DNA of 64,000 bases from Telmatactis stephensoni (taxonomy: Eukaryota; Cnidaria; Anthozoa; Actiniaria; Isophelliidae). The notes under the pieces are model-generated. The model ran no database searches and was not told where the DNA came from. It was given only the letters and a program-made list of their open reading frames with translations. A program made the translations under genes and the position numbers. The DNA lies in contig JALIZF010001753.1 of the NCBI GenBank assembly GCA_029948255.1, positions 372,001-436,000 of the forward strand, given 5' to 3'. Positions 1 through 11,329 of the stretch are shown here, piece after piece (the first letter of the stretch is position 1; each line of letters opens with the position of its first letter).

Positions 1-159
1 CTACGTTAATTAGTAGCTGCTAAATCTTTTCCCAGAGAAATTGTGTTCTTGTGTTGCCTTGTGTTTGCTTTCTCCTATCAAATTCACAGAACGCTCTTAA
101 ACTAGAGAAATATCAAATATTTGACAAATACAATTCAAATGTGTTCTTATTCCTTTCAG

Positions 160-3100
160 TGCCTTTAATAATGTGTACAGTAACATTGGTTACATCTTAC
201 TGGGTTTGCTGTTCTTTTTCATTGTACTTAGAAGGTAAAATTTATAGTTTGTACACGATACAGTTGAAGGGTTCAAAGTGAAAGTGGCCTAAGTGACTTT
301 TTGATGATATTTTTTCAATGGTATAAAATTAATAATAAATAAGTATTAATAATTAATAATAAACTTTCCTATGCTGGAAATATTAATCCCAGGACATCCA
401 TCAAAAAGTCACTTAGGTCATTTTTACAAGGAACCCTTCAATTGAACCTGGCTAGAGTGGCCACCATGTGTTGACATGGAAATGATGGAATAGAATACAA
501 TAGAATAGAATGGAAAGGAATGTGATAAAATGGAATGGAATGTGTTAACATGGAATGGGATGGAAGGGAAGGGAATATAACAGAATAGGATGGAATGGAA
601 CCAATTTGAATGGAATGTGATAAAATAGAACAACATGGAATTGAAGGGAATTCAATAGAATGGAATGGAACTGAATGGAATTTGATGAAGTGGAATTAGA
701 GTGGAATAGAATGGAATGGAATGTGATAATATGAAAGGGAATGGAGTAGAATGGAATGGAATAAATGGTTTCCTAAAAAAAATGTTAATGAAAAAACAAC
801 AAGTTTTTGTAAATTATGAAAGAGAACCAATTAACATCAATTCATCTCTATTGTGTTGTTGTCTCTCTGATTTGTTATTAGATATAATTTCTGATATTCC
901 ATTGTTTCAGAGATCGACTCCATAAACAAGCTGTTGCTTCAAAAGATTTGCAAGAAAAGGTTAATAATTGCAGACTTTTTTCCTTAGCTGAGACCATCTG
1001 AATGGAAATTATGGTCATATATTTGGTGTTTTAAATAATATTGTATTTTTTGTGTCATAGCATTGTGGAATTCCAAAGCATTATGAAATCTTCTATGCTA
1101 TGGGTAAGAAAGATTTGTCCACTTCAAGTAACTCAATTTCATAGAATACATTGATTTTATGATCTTATAATTTCTTATATATATATAATAATTATTATTG
1201 TGAATCTTTTGTAGCAATGGCCCTTGTTATGGAAGGAGTACTCAGTGCATGCTATCATATCTGCCCTAACAATTCCAATTTTCAATTTGGTAAGCTATAG
1301 CTTAGTCACAGTACTCCAATTAAACTCATCACCATATTATGCAAGGTTATAGCAATCATTCTGGCATCTCCTTGGGGGGTACTGGCTACTCACAATTTTT
1401 GGTTCACCATCCCAGGGATATCCAATAAATTTTTGTATGACTTTGGAGACATTGAAATTGCACAGCATGTAATTTTTAATGTTTTACAGCCAAAATCGTT
1501 GCATCGCGACCAGCAAATTACAAATTTTATTTTGATTTTGGGTTTTTCTGAGCCCTCAATCAGTTTTTGGGCAGAGCTTCTTTTAAATCAACCAATCACT
1601 GACTGAGTTCGTGAAAGCTCCGCCCCTAAGAATGATGGACAGATCAGAAAAGACCAAAATCTTACCGATGTTGGAGGTCGCAATGCAATGATTTTCGCTG
1701 TAATACACTGTAGGCAACATGCCGATGGCAGGGACAGTTAAGCTGGGTATGGTCTGTTTTATACTCATGCTAAATCTGTTCTAAAAATTGCTGATGATAC
1801 ATGCTAGTGATCATCATCATCATTATCATCATCATCATTATTATTAACATTTTAATTTTTAACTTAATAGACACATCCTTCATGTACATTATAACTTGTC
1901 TTGGCATGATCAAAGTTTACCAAATACGACATCCTGATATAGTAACCAGTGCCCATCGAATATATGTGTTATTTGCTGGTATTATACTTATTGCCGTCAT
2001 AGGTGTGGTAAGTAGATACACTAGTACACCTGAGTAAAGAGAGGTGTGGTTATACAGGCAACAAAAATGATACAGTGCACACAATGCTGTTAATAATAAT
2101 AAATAAATAAATATTTATATTGCGCCATTTCCGGCAGCTTACTGGCACTTTACAATTATTGTGCTTTACAATTGTATTTGCAAATTGCAGAGAAATGTTT
2201 ATAGAGCAAATTTCATATGACTGGGGAAACTGCATGGACACTGAAAGGCACAGATTTTGCAGGAATTTAAAATGTTTTTATAGACATCACGGCATGGACT
2301 GACAATCATAGTACAATGTAGTAAGGTTCCCACTCAAGTGAAATTTATTCTATTATAATACCGCCTTTTTCAATGTTGACCATTGCAGCAGCGTTTTGTT
2401 ACAAAATCTGCAGTAGAAGTTCGGTCACTTACTTTCCATTCTTTTCATGCAGCTTTTCAGTTCATCTACATTTTGGACAGTGTTTTGTGTTATCTACATT
2501 GGAATATCGTTGTACCTGAGCTTTCAAGTTTATTACATGGGCAGAGTGAAGTTTGGTAAGTATGTTATTATTGTACATTTACAAAGGTTGATATAGTCTC
2601 TTTTGTAGCTGCTGTTTGTGTCATTATGGCTGCATAATAGACTAAGGTTGACACAATTAGCAAATGTTGCAAATTAGCAAATGCATTGAGATAGTGTGCT
2701 TTCATCATCTAATTCTTAGGGTTTTGTTCTAGATTCTGGTATTCTGACAAGGATCTACATATTCCTTAGATATGACTGCTGTGCTTGCCCAATTTACAAG
2801 GTATATCAGAAGGGGTGGCAAATGACCCCCTCAAAAACTCACTCGATCTTGTAAACCTTTAGCCAAGTTGAGTCTTAGCCTGCGTAGCGGCACAAGGGGA
2901 GAGGGGGAGGGGAGGGGAAGGAAAGGGGAGGGGGAGGGAAGGAACATCTCTTCTCTCCTCCCCAGTCCCCTCCCTCCCCCTCCCCCTCCCCTTTCCTTAC
3001 CTTCCCCTCCCACCTTGTGCCACTACGCAGGCTAGTTGAGTCTCGGTGTCTCATTTTTTCATAAAAAGCCATCTCAGTCTTGAAAAAATAAAGGAAATTT

Positions 3101-6100
3101 TGAGGGTTCATTCAAAAACACTATAAAAAGGAAATTTTTTGAAAAGCATCTCAGGCTTACAATAAAATATGCCTTGCCTCAGGACTCACAAAGTCTCACT
3201 TGACCATTCAACACTCTATTAGAGACACTATTACCAAATTATTGGAGCTTCCACTAGGGGTGTGAATTAGGAGTCACCATCTTCCTTTTGAATTCGATGT
3301 TACCTGTTGTCACATACACTTCTGTCAATAATTTTTGGGGGGAGAACATAGTGAACCAAGAGTGTAAAGATGAAATGAAAAGAGGATTTTAATGCCTTTG
3401 AAATCAGCTCCGCAGCTCAATAGGTTCTTGGCAAGATGTTGAATTTGTTCTCCCTTCACTATGTGGATAAAATTGTTCTGATACATCCCCATAGAATAAT
3501 TTTGTTTGATTTGTCATTCACAATCAAATAATTATTACCCAATGTCTAAAATAATATTCCAGGACAGGATGCTTCTCCTACTAATTGCCAATGCTGTGAA
3601 TTGGACATTGTAAGTACAATAAAATGTGGGGAGGGGTTATATGGTTAATGTCCTCCTGTATTGGGTGTGGTCATGACATTTCTCTTTTAATTAATTTATA
3701 TACTCTCATTATTGCATTGATACAATTTCACCTAAAAAAGATCTCCTAGAGGCGAGTGTCCGGAGGCAATACCAGAATAAGCTTCACACACATGAACAAC
3801 AGCGTCAAGTTGAGTTTTTTGCTGAATGGAAAGCACACTAAATGTACGGGAGCTTTAAATCCAACCTCATTTGGAGACATAATTTGTGGAAGGCCTATTG
3901 GTTACAAAGATTTTCAATATTACTCTAACTTTGACCTTCCTAAAAAAATTTCTCAACTTTTCCAATGTCTACATTCACAAATGAATTAAAAATTACTTAA
4001 GAATCAAGTGTTGGTTTGCCGCTGCAAGGTCACAAGTGTTACTATTGTAAAATAAAGGGAACTTGAGGGGTGAAAGAGATAAAATATTTAAACATGAGAT
4101 CTTGTATTTCATCCCCTGATTAATAAAAACTAACTTCCCACTTTTACATGACAAGTGTTGTTTTAATATAAATCAATTGAAAGTAAATTACAAAATAAAT
4201 TTACTACTGAATTTGTACAAAAACTTGCCAAAGTTGTTCACACTTTTACATTAATGATATTTTACAATTATTATGCAATAAACTGTTTTTGTTAGGTGAA
4301 TTATTAAATCCTGAATACAAATAGACTTTGTACAAATGTAACCAATTAACAGTAGACTATATTAATAGAACTGATTCAAAAATATTTGCAAGAAATTTTG
4401 AAAGGGATAGCATTAATTGTCAATGTTCAATTCTGGTCAGCTCACTTGCTGCTTGTGTACTTCGTCACTGCTTTGGTTCCCTCGCTGACAGCATGCTTAG
4501 CCAGCTCGCCAGGGAGGAGAAGACGAACAGCCGTCTGAATTTCTCGAGAAGTAATCGTGGATTTCTTGTTGTAGTGGGCTAGTCTTGCAGCCTCGGCAGC
4601 TATACGCTCAAATATGTCACTGACAAAGGAATTCATTATATTCATGGCTTTACTTGATATGCCGGTATCTGGGTGGACTTGTTTGAGTACTTTGTAGATA
4701 TATATTGCATAGCTTTCCTTTCTTTTTCTTGATCTCTTCTTCTCTGTCAGAGACGATTTCTTGACTGCTGCTTTTTTCTCGCCTTTCTTTGCAACTTTAG
4801 CAGACATTTTGATATTCAACAGATAATTTGCATTCGTTGTGCCTCGTGAATTTATATATCTGCCATGGCAGGATCGATTTCATATGCGGATCAAAAATCT
4901 CGAGATTTGATTGGTTAATGGATTGACTTACTTCTAAGGAAACAGGTATAACATGAATTTCTCATGACGTACAAAACAAAACAAAGCGATTTGATTGGTG
5001 CGTTTCGATCCTTGTCCTTTGGTATATAAACGCAATTTTAGATGTAGGTGATTTTCAATATAATCTTATCGTAAGTTGGAAGAAATTAAAATTGTTAAAA
5101 TGTCTGGTCGTGGTAAAGGAAAAGCAAAGGGAATCAAATCCAAAACTCGTTCTTCGCGGGCAGGACTTCAATTCCCTGTTGGAAGAATTCATCGTCATTT
5201 GCGAAAAGGAAATTATGCCACTCGAATTGGAGCTGGAGCACCAGTCTATCTTGCCGCTGTCTTGGAATATCTCAGCGCCGAAATCCTTGAATTGGCTGGT
5301 AATGCTGCCCGCGATAATAAAAAGAGCCGAATTATACCTCGCCATCTGCAGCTGGCTATTAGGAACGATGAAGAATTGAATAAACTACTTGGAAGTGTGA
5401 CTATTGCTCAAGGAGGCGTTCTCCCAAACATTCAAGCCGTTCTTTTGCCGAAGAAATCAGAACAGAAGCATTAGAACTTTGATACGAATTTTTCCAAGGA
5501 CTACAAAGTGACTAATGCAATTTTATATCGTTTTTGAAATTTTGATGAAATGTGTCTCATATTTAGTTGTATATTATCCCTATCTCTTTGTGAAATAACG
5601 CTTGTAAAAGTGAATGAAATGTAATAGAAACATTAAAACGATATGAGTAAGAGTATATATACTGCGAAATTTGGTTGAAATATGATATCCTGGCCGATAT
5701 ACAAATTGGGAACCACAAGTTGACTTATGTCTAGTCAGCTTGTCTACTGTCTGTCATGTGATCAACCTCGACAAGAATTTTAGAGTGCAGACGACAAGAA
5801 ATAGAATTTACTTTGTTGAATTGCAAGTTACAAAGCAAATATTGCTCATATTAGATAAATAGTACAAAATAATGCTAAATTATGGTAATTCCTTTGTTTC
5901 CTATTGTCTAAGGGACCGTTCATTTTTTATCAGGAGGGGGGGGCTGGTGGTTTTTGGAATTTTTGCCCCAAAAAGTGTCCGGCCCCCCCTCTTTGTCATA
6001 CAATTTTTTAAATGGCCCCCCTCTTAGTTCATGTTTCATTTACATGACCCCTCCCCCCCCACACACACACACACTACCACCACCACTGAAAATTATGCAA

Positions 6101-9100
6101 TGTTATCAAGAGATCGGAATATGTATTTTTGCCTTTTCATTATCGCAGACGTACTAGGATAACATTGAATTATTCGTCATCATTGCTGTTATCCTCAAAT
6201 GTGTCTCAAAGGAAAATTGAACAATATTATAGAGTAATATTACATAATATTATATATTACATATGTGAGCGCGAAGCGCGAGCCGCTCACCTGAAACTTC
6301 AAGTAAAGATGTTTCCAGAGGCTATTTTCTAAAAGAATTTTAAATGTCCTTATGGTACAATGTGCGAAATACTACATTTATTTACAAATTCGAGCGCGAA
6401 GCGCGAGACGCTCGGCAGAAATTGAAGTATATATGTTCACAGCTAGGTGAGAGGCTATCAGTTCCAAAAAGGATTTTAAATCATCTTATGAAATGTGCAA
6501 GTCACTTATTTCAAATGTGAGCGTGAGTCGCTCGGCAGAAACTTGAGGTGTATATGTTAACAGAGACTTATTCCCAAAAGGATTTTCTCAATGTGCAAAG
6601 ACATGTACTATTAATAACTGAATTTAAGTACATAAGTTTACAAAGACTTCTTCCTTAGTACTAATAGGATTTGAAACACGTACCATTATGGTGGAATGTG
6701 CAAGTCACTAACTACAAATGCGAGCGCGAAGCGCGAGCTGCTTTTGCAGAAATTTGAGGTAAATCTATTGTTCGTAAAGACTGTTTCCTAAAGAGATTTG
6801 AAATGATCTTGATGCAATGCAGTGTAACTCACTCTACACTAGCTTGTAGTACGTGTTTGGCATTGTAGCATGGCTGCAGTGTAACAATTTAGAATGTAAT
6901 TGGCCTTTGCGAGCGCGAAGCGCGAGCCGCTCAACAGAAATTTTGCAAGAAAATGAGTACTTCGTGGTGGCTCCGTTTTGGTTGATTTGATAACAAAAAG
7001 GTGCTGCATAAACTATTTTTTTGCGTGACCCCTCCTCAGATAGCCAAAAAGTTTTTGCTTGGCCCCCCATTTTATGGCCATTTTTTTCAGGTGGCCCCCC
7101 CTCAAAAACCACCAGCCCCCCCCTCCTGATAAAAAATGAACTGTCCCTTAATCAAGAGTATTTAGTAGTAATTAGTAGTGTTTGTTTTGTGCATGCACTC
7201 TACCACTCCACATTCAACATTTTCTTTGTTATATGAAGTAGAAGACTGCTGTTTACTCTTTGCAACAAGGAAAATTTGTGTGCAGAGTGTTTATATGAGT
7301 GACATTAATTTTACTCTGCAACTTGCAACGTTGCCTAAAATGTTGCACCATTTTGTTGCCTGTACCTTTGACCTGTGAAACAAAACAGTTTAATTGTAAT
7401 CGATAGTAGATAGATTAGAAACTTTGCTGTTGCGAATGACAAGAGAGGAGAGGAATAAGGGACTTGTCAGAAACTAGCAGAGGGGAGGTGGAGATTTATT
7501 GAATGATAAAAATGATGTGACCCTAGCAATGGCAATGAAATTCTCTGGTCTTTCCCAGGGATTTTGCCTAAAACGAAATATGCCCTTTTTCACCTCCCAT
7601 TTTTTCATGACCCTCCCTTTTCACTGGCTCAAAAAGTTATGACTCTTCCCCATTTTCCAACACAACCCCCCCCCCCCCCCCCCCTGCTAATTTCTGACAA
7701 ACGTTTTGGACAAAATTCCATTTCAAAGGAGAGAGCCAAAAATAAGTTGGGAGAAGCAACAATTGTTTCAAAAAGTAGGAAGGACAGATTCAGTACCCCT
7801 CTCCACTCAAAATAAACAAAGTGATTTATCTGGACAAAAAGCTTTTGTAATGGAATAAATGGGTCAGAGTTCGCACTGCTCCTGGAATTCCTGGAAAACT
7901 CCTTGAATTTCGAAAATTTCTTCCAGGGCCCTGGAAAACCCGGGGGGGGGGGGACTCCAATCGTAAATGGACAGGGATGCTCATCGTACCTTTTAGGGGT
8001 CAAAATTCGCAATCTGGTACCTTTTAGGGTGTCTCAGACTTAAGTGGACTACCAGAGACATAGCTGGACCTTTTTGGGATAAATAAACTACCTCAAATAA
8101 GCATGAAAAGGACGATTTCGATGATCTGAATTGAATCTTCAAAGCACATCGATAACAAATGTTTCATTACTTTAATTCTTTATTATTGTTTTTGAATTGG
8201 TACCTTTTAGGGGTAGAAATGAATTGTTGCCACTCCCACTCAGGTACCTTTTAGGGGTCATTTTCAAAATTTCCGACGAGCATCCCCGTCCTCTTATATA
8301 TAGGAGTCCCCCCCCCCCCCCCGGGCTGGAAAACTCCTGGAAATTGAAATTTTCACTCCAACTCCTGGAAAACTCCTTGAATTTTCTATAAATATTAGGT
8401 CAATAGAAAACTAAAAAATCGTTAACTTGTTTTTGTGAAGAACATTGGCAATTTTTAGGTCATAAATTTACGTGTTTTTTAAATCCATTTTATACTTTTT
8501 GCAACAACCTTAAGGGTCCTGGAGTTTTTAAATTTATACCCTGGAAAACTCCTGGAATTTTTTAATTTCCTAGTAGTACAAACTCTGATGGGTCCTGGTT
8601 GCTCATTAACATTAGCTTTTCAACAAACTTAGCTTTTTCTTGCTGATTTACTCTATTTTTATTTTCATTTTTAGTGCTATTTGTGGAGTAGTTTATCAAC
8701 CGAAGGACTTTGCTACCTACTTGCTGGCCATACTGATTGTAAATGGTCTTCTTTATGTTGGTTTCTATGTTATAATGAAGGTAACATCTTAGCTGTTACA
8801 ATGGTAGTCGATAAAACCTATTCTCTGTAGCAGATCTAGAGGGGTTTCAAGGGTTCCATAGAACCTGCATTTCTGAGGGCAACCATATTCTTTGCACTTA
8901 ATACGAGAATGGAGATTTGATGGACCTCCAAAATGGAACCTTCCTTTTCAAAACCCTGGAGCTGTCCCTGATTCATATGTCTTTTGACTGCCTGTTTGAT
9001 TGAGGAGGGGGAGGGGGGTTAAGCCCTGGCTGGAGCAACACTTAGGGTCTCTATGAAGATTTTCCAAAGAGTTGCCGAGACCCTCCACCTGTTTGAAACA

Positions 9101-10794
9101 AAAAGTTCTAAATTTCTATCTCTGTTATAGACATGTTACATATTCTACTATGTGTTTTGCATTGATATGCATTTCTAGATTCGTAACAAGGAGCACATCC
9201 TGATGTTACCATTGGTTGTGTCTATTTTGTCTTTAATTTGCTGGATTTTTGCTCTTATCTTTTTCTTTAAAGAGCTTACTTCCTGGCAGGTAAATTGTCT
9301 TCCTCTGTAAGTACTTCATGGCTGAATGCCATGTAGTTGTCTTCCTATAGTCGTCTTCCTAATATTTACCCTAATCCTAACCCTAAGAGCGACTATGAAT
9401 ATTCAGCCATGAAGTATAAACCTCTTCCTCCCTCCCTCCCTTCCTTTCTTCCTTCCTTTTTTTGATCCTTTGCTCCTTCATTCCTTCCTTCCTTTCCTTC
9501 CTTTCTACCTCCCTTCCTCCCTCCCTTCTCCCCTTCCTTCCTTCCTTCCTTCCTTCCTTCCTTCCTTCCTTCCTTCCTTTTCCCTTCCTTCCTCTCTCAC
9601 TCTCTTCTCTCTCTCTCTGAATCCCCACTCCCTCACCCTGCATCCTACTACCTTTCTCCCTCTCTCATGCCATTCCTCACTTTCTCCCTGCATCCTCCTT
9701 CCCTTTCTTCCCACTCCTTAATCCTCCCTACTTCCTCAATTCCACCCACCCTCCCTTGCTACTTCCTTCCACCCTTCTCATCTCTTCCTTCCTCCTCTCT
9801 GTCCCTATATCCTGACTCACTGTATTCCCACTTCCTTATTCACTCCTTCTTCTCTTCTTCAATGCCAACCTCCCTGTATCCTCCCCCCTTCCAGATCACT
9901 ACCTCCCTCTCTTCTATAACCTCCCTTCCTTTCTTCCTTCTTTTATTCTTTCTTTCATAACAGAAGTTCTGTTTCCCAATGAATTGTCTCAAACCCTGTC
10001 ATTCCATGTAAGATTGGATCCATTGGGTACTGAACTATTTATTTGGTGTTTGTTTCAGAAAAGTCCTGCTCATTCCCGTGAAGGGAACAGAAAATGTCGG
10101 TTGTTAGGTTTCTATGATGACCACGATATCTGGCACCTTCTATCAGCAACAGCTTTATTCTTCTCATTCCTTGTAAGTTATATATTTTATGATTATATTG
10201 TCAATGATATTTCATTGATCTAGTGGTATGGATGATAAAATATATGCTGAAGACCTAATTAATACCATGGGCTCTTCAGCTTATTAGCACATAATCTGGG
10301 CTGTTAGTTTATAATATTACTGTTTATTTCAGTTGTCCAATATCTTCTAGCACTCATGCACTAATATTTATTGTACTCTCACACACACTGCCGCTACATT
10401 CTGTACACACACCTCTTGGCTCACTTGATCGTTTTTACTGAGGGAGGAAAACTGGAGGACCCAGAGAAAAACCCTCAAAGCAAGGGAGAGAACAAACTGA
10501 CAAACTCAAGTGACATGTGATGTCCCATTCGGGAACCAAACCCAGGATAACAGAGTTGACAGACTGGCGTTCTCAACACTTGTTCACCCTTGCTTCCCTG
10601 TTTGGGAGATCGAGCAAAGTAATGCCATGTAAAATAACAAGCATATCACATTAATTTTGTCCATTTACATGGTTTTCTATTGTTTCTATGCAAACACTAA
10701 TCCAGGCAAAATGATTTTGATACTCTTGCAGGCTGTGCTAACTCTTGACGATGATCTAGAGGGAGTGCCAAGGTCAAGGATTTCTGTGTTCTAA
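160..10794 (+). CDS. SIDT: SID1 transmembrane family protein (SIDT1/SIDT2-like), 3' part, 12 exons
   Basis: Multi-pass membrane protein of the SID1/CHUP-1 family, implicated in double-stranded RNA and cholesterol handling at plasma and lysosomal membranes. Exons read: 160-234, 911-959, 1061-1103, 1215-1289, 1871-2007, 2453-2555, 2733-2800, 3563-3609, 8675-8780, 9179-9289, 10059-10172, 10732-10794 (TAA). All have AG/GT borders and phases that join in frame, giving 329 residues; the 5' exons lie before the window. Recognised stretches include [59 protein letters not shown] and the C-terminus LTLDDDLEG...ISVF, all typical of vertebrate SIDT1/2. The CREST-type metal site is present: Ser and His of LSACYH, Asp at the 1289/1871 junction, and the His pair of HDIWH. 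Intron 3610-8674 holds the histone pair. SIDT1 versus SIDT2 cannot be decided. Confidence 0.93.
261..444. mobile_element. MITE with TGAAGGG...CCTAAGTGACTTTTTGATG termini
   Basis: About 45-bp imperfect terminal inverted repeats: the left arm carries CCTAAGTGACTTTTTGATG near 290-307 and the right arm its complement near 401-417, and both ends carry GTTGAAGGG-type or AATTGAAGGG-type sequence. Lies in a SIDT intron. Relatives occur at 30386 (partial), 43561-43729, 47771-47930, 50018 and 50490. Confidence 0.75.
1215..1289 (+). CDS. SIDT: SIDT exon with the first half of the CREST-like metal site
   Basis: Phase 1 to phase 1 exon encoding [15 protein letters not shown] and CPNNSNFQF; the next codon (Asp) is completed by exon 1871-2007. 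The Ser-x3-His and following Asp correspond to the conserved polar/metal residues of the CREST superfamily. Identity to vertebrate SIDT is obvious by eye. Confidence 0.93.
1804..1848. repeat. ATC trinucleotide microsatellite
   Basis: Interrupted ATC/ATT repeat just upstream of the SIDT acceptor at 1870; it sits where a polypyrimidine tract would be expected. Confidence 0.8.
2095..2190 (-). mobile_element. Probable retroposon 3' tail
   Basis: Read on the minus strand this ends in a GCGCAATATAAATA motif followed by TTTA/TTA repeats, a form common in 3' tails of LINE/SINE elements. No coding sequence remains. Similar tails occur at about 40430-40475 and 47940-48000. Confidence 0.4.
2202..2301 (-). 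mobile_element. Truncated copy of the TCGTATGA MITE family
   Basis: Matches, in reverse orientation, the elements at 12061-12195 and 28201-28346: the terminal TAGAGCAAATTTCATATGAC and the internal CAGGAATTT..AATG.TTTTTA block are shared. The other terminal repeat is missing, so it is a diverged fragment. Confidence 0.6.
2876..3034. mobile_element. 159-bp MITE with exact 9-bp target duplication
   Basis: Terminal inverted repeats of 22 bp with one mismatch (TAGCCTGCGTAGCGGCACAA... at the left; the complement at 3013-3034). The interior is pure polypurine followed by polypyrimidine. It is flanked on both sides by GTTGAGTCT (2867-2875 and 3035-3043), an exact 9-bp target-site duplication as made by Mutator-like transposases. 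It lies in a SIDT intron. Confidence 0.85.
4442..4807 (-). CDS. H2B: Histone H2B, intronless
   Basis: Core nucleosomal histone that pairs with H2A. I chose the ATG at 4807 ([12 protein letters not shown]...) rather than an in-frame ATG four codons upstream because histone tails begin this way; this gives 121 residues. The Lys-rich tail is followed by a full histone fold containing [40 protein letters not shown] and [20 protein letters not shown], and the canonical end [13 protein letters not shown] with the ubiquitination-site Lys. The stop is TGA at 4444-4442. It lies antisense inside the SIDT intron and is divergent from H2A. I see no canonical GGCTCTTTTCAGAGCC-type stem-loop below the stop. 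Confidence 0.97.
   Translation of the reverse strand: MSAKVAKKGEKKAAVKKSSLTEKKRSRKRKESYAIYIYKVLKQVHPDTGISSKAMNIMNSFVSDIFERIAAEAARLAHYNKKSTITSREIQTAVRLLLPGELAKHAVSEGTKAVTKYTSSK
4808..5099. promoter_or_regulatory. Divergent H2B/H2A promoter
   Basis: 292 bp between the two start codons. Each gene has its own TATA: TATATAAA at about 5023-5030 for H2A, and the complement of TTTATATA at about 4852-4859 for H2B. ATTGG (reverse CCAAT) motifs lie near 4909 and 4995, and an octamer ATTTGCAT at 4826-4833 on the H2B side. This is the usual head-to-head H2A/H2B arrangement. Confidence 0.8.
5100..5474 (+). CDS. H2A: Histone H2A, intronless
   Basis: Core histone of 124 residues starting [11 protein letters not shown] at the ATG at 5100; upstream in-frame sequence is leader. 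The fold is complete, including [17 protein letters not shown], the acidic patch (Glu in [18 protein letters not shown] and in [10 protein letters not shown]) and the docking segment [19 protein letters not shown]. The C-terminus is short and lacks an SQ-acidic-hydrophobic H2A.X motif, so it reads as canonical H2A. No canonical histone stem-loop is visible after the TAG; an ATTAAA at about 5631 could serve polyadenylation, which would suit a replacement-type or lineage-specific 3' end. It lies on the same strand as the host SIDT gene. Confidence 0.97.
   Translation: MSGRGKGKAKGIKSKTRSSRAGLQFPVGRIHRHLRKGNYATRIGAGAPVYLAAVLEYLSAEILELAGNAARDNKKSRIIPRHLQLAIRNDEELNKLLGSVTIAQGGVLPNIQAVLLPKKSEQKH
5909..7149. 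mobile_element. 1.24-kb non-coding element with long inverted termini
   Basis: The left end AAGGGACCGTTCATTTTTTA (5909 on) and the right end (to 7149) are complementary over roughly 48 bp, and G/C-rich blocks (GGCCCCCC tracts) continue the symmetry inward. The interior has no ORF but carries tandem diverged units. This looks like a non-autonomous DNA transposon or foldback element. Confidence 0.75.
6265..6930. repeat. Internal repeat with GAGCGCGAAGCGCGAG palindromes
   Basis: Five diverged units of about 110-200 bp, each opening with GAGCGCGAAGCGCGAG or a variant (near 6266, 6391, 6518, 6720, 6910), followed by a CGCTC..CAGAAA..TTGA.GT segment and a TTTCC.AAA.GGATTT segment. It is entirely within the 5909-7149 element. 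Confidence 0.75.
7660..7684. repeat. poly(C) tract
   Basis: About 22 consecutive C, beside pyrimidine-rich sequence. Similar C/G runs mark the ends of elements at 7941, 8308, 63173 and 63677. Confidence 0.85.
7938..8323. mobile_element. MITE with poly(G) end nested in another repeat
   Basis: Left end: a G run, GACTCC, then GGACAGGGATGCTCATCG and TACCTTTTAGGGGTC. The right end is its complement, finishing in a long C run (8308-8323). It interrupts a surrounding repeat (about 7875-8580) made of CTGGAAAACTCCTGGAATT units that continues on both sides. Confidence 0.75.
9421..9960. repeat. CCTT/CT pyrimidine-rich simple repeat
   Basis: 540 bp of almost pure pyrimidine on the plus strand with a (TTCC)n core near 9535-9580, in the SIDT intron 9290-10058. 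Long open frames here on either strand are composition artefacts. Confidence 0.9.
10059..10172 (+). CDS. SIDT: SIDT exon with HDIWH motif
   Basis: Phase 0 to phase 0 exon encoding a hydrophilic loop, then [18 protein letters not shown] and the start of the last membrane span. The two His of HDIWH complete the predicted metal site. The final exon 10732-10794 adds the family's usual short C-terminus and ends TAA. Confidence 0.93.
10370..10602 (-). mobile_element. tRNA-derived SINE, family A
   Basis: Read on the minus strand it starts with a GGAAGCAAGGGTG head, passes a B-box-like GGTTTGGTTCCCG, and continues into a body with TCTCTCCCTTGCTTTGAGGG and GGTCCTCCAGTTTTCC. The same body is at 48000-48203, 50075-50308 and 53678-53900. 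Confidence 0.7.
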
Positions 10795-11329
10795 AATATT
10801 GAAATATGGGTTTCCTGTGTCACAGGGATCCCAACAGAGCTGATAGAAACTTTAGCTAAGTGAAACTCTGGTATAAGAAGGTGGTGATGAACTAAGTATT
10901 AAGTCATTAAACAGATTGGGTAAAAATCAATAATTCACTGTTTGATTGGATACATATTAAGTAGACTGCTTTTTAATTCCTGGATGGTTGTTCATCAAGC
11001 TTTTACTGTAGTTGTTTTAACTGACATTATATCGGAGTTTTCCTGTGCAAAGGTTTTCACAGAATTTAATGATTAAAATTAGATTTATATAATTCAAATT
11101 GCACCATGAATTTCATTGCCAAACTAATCTCCCTTGTAGCAACACACTTGTGCTTCTCAGACTTGTAAGACAGGAATCTGGGGAGGTGGTCAACAAAGGA
11201 ATTTTTCCTCATTACCATTTTGTGTTTTGTGCTCAGCAGGCTCTTGCAAAGTAATTATTTTCATGTACAGTCATGAATGATTATTCCTTAAGTATTTCTA
11301 AAGCTCAATTTACAAAACAACCTTTTAAT

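Larger units (their letters stand above)
3610..8674 (+). other. SIDT intron hosting the histone pair and two large repeats
   Basis: The bordering exons join in frame across this 5.1-kb interval (phase 2, ...NWT + F...). Besides the histones it contains the 5909-7149 terminal-inverted-repeat element and the nested repeats at 7875-8580. No additional coding exon of SIDT is needed or visible. Confidence 0.8.

Noticed and set aside
4328..4582. 84-residue plus-strand ORF
   Set aside because: Antisense shadow of histone H2B.
9383..9960. Lys/Arg/Glu-rich and Ser/Pro/Leu-rich ORFs on both strands
   Set aside because: Simple pyrimidine/purine repeat in a SIDT intron.
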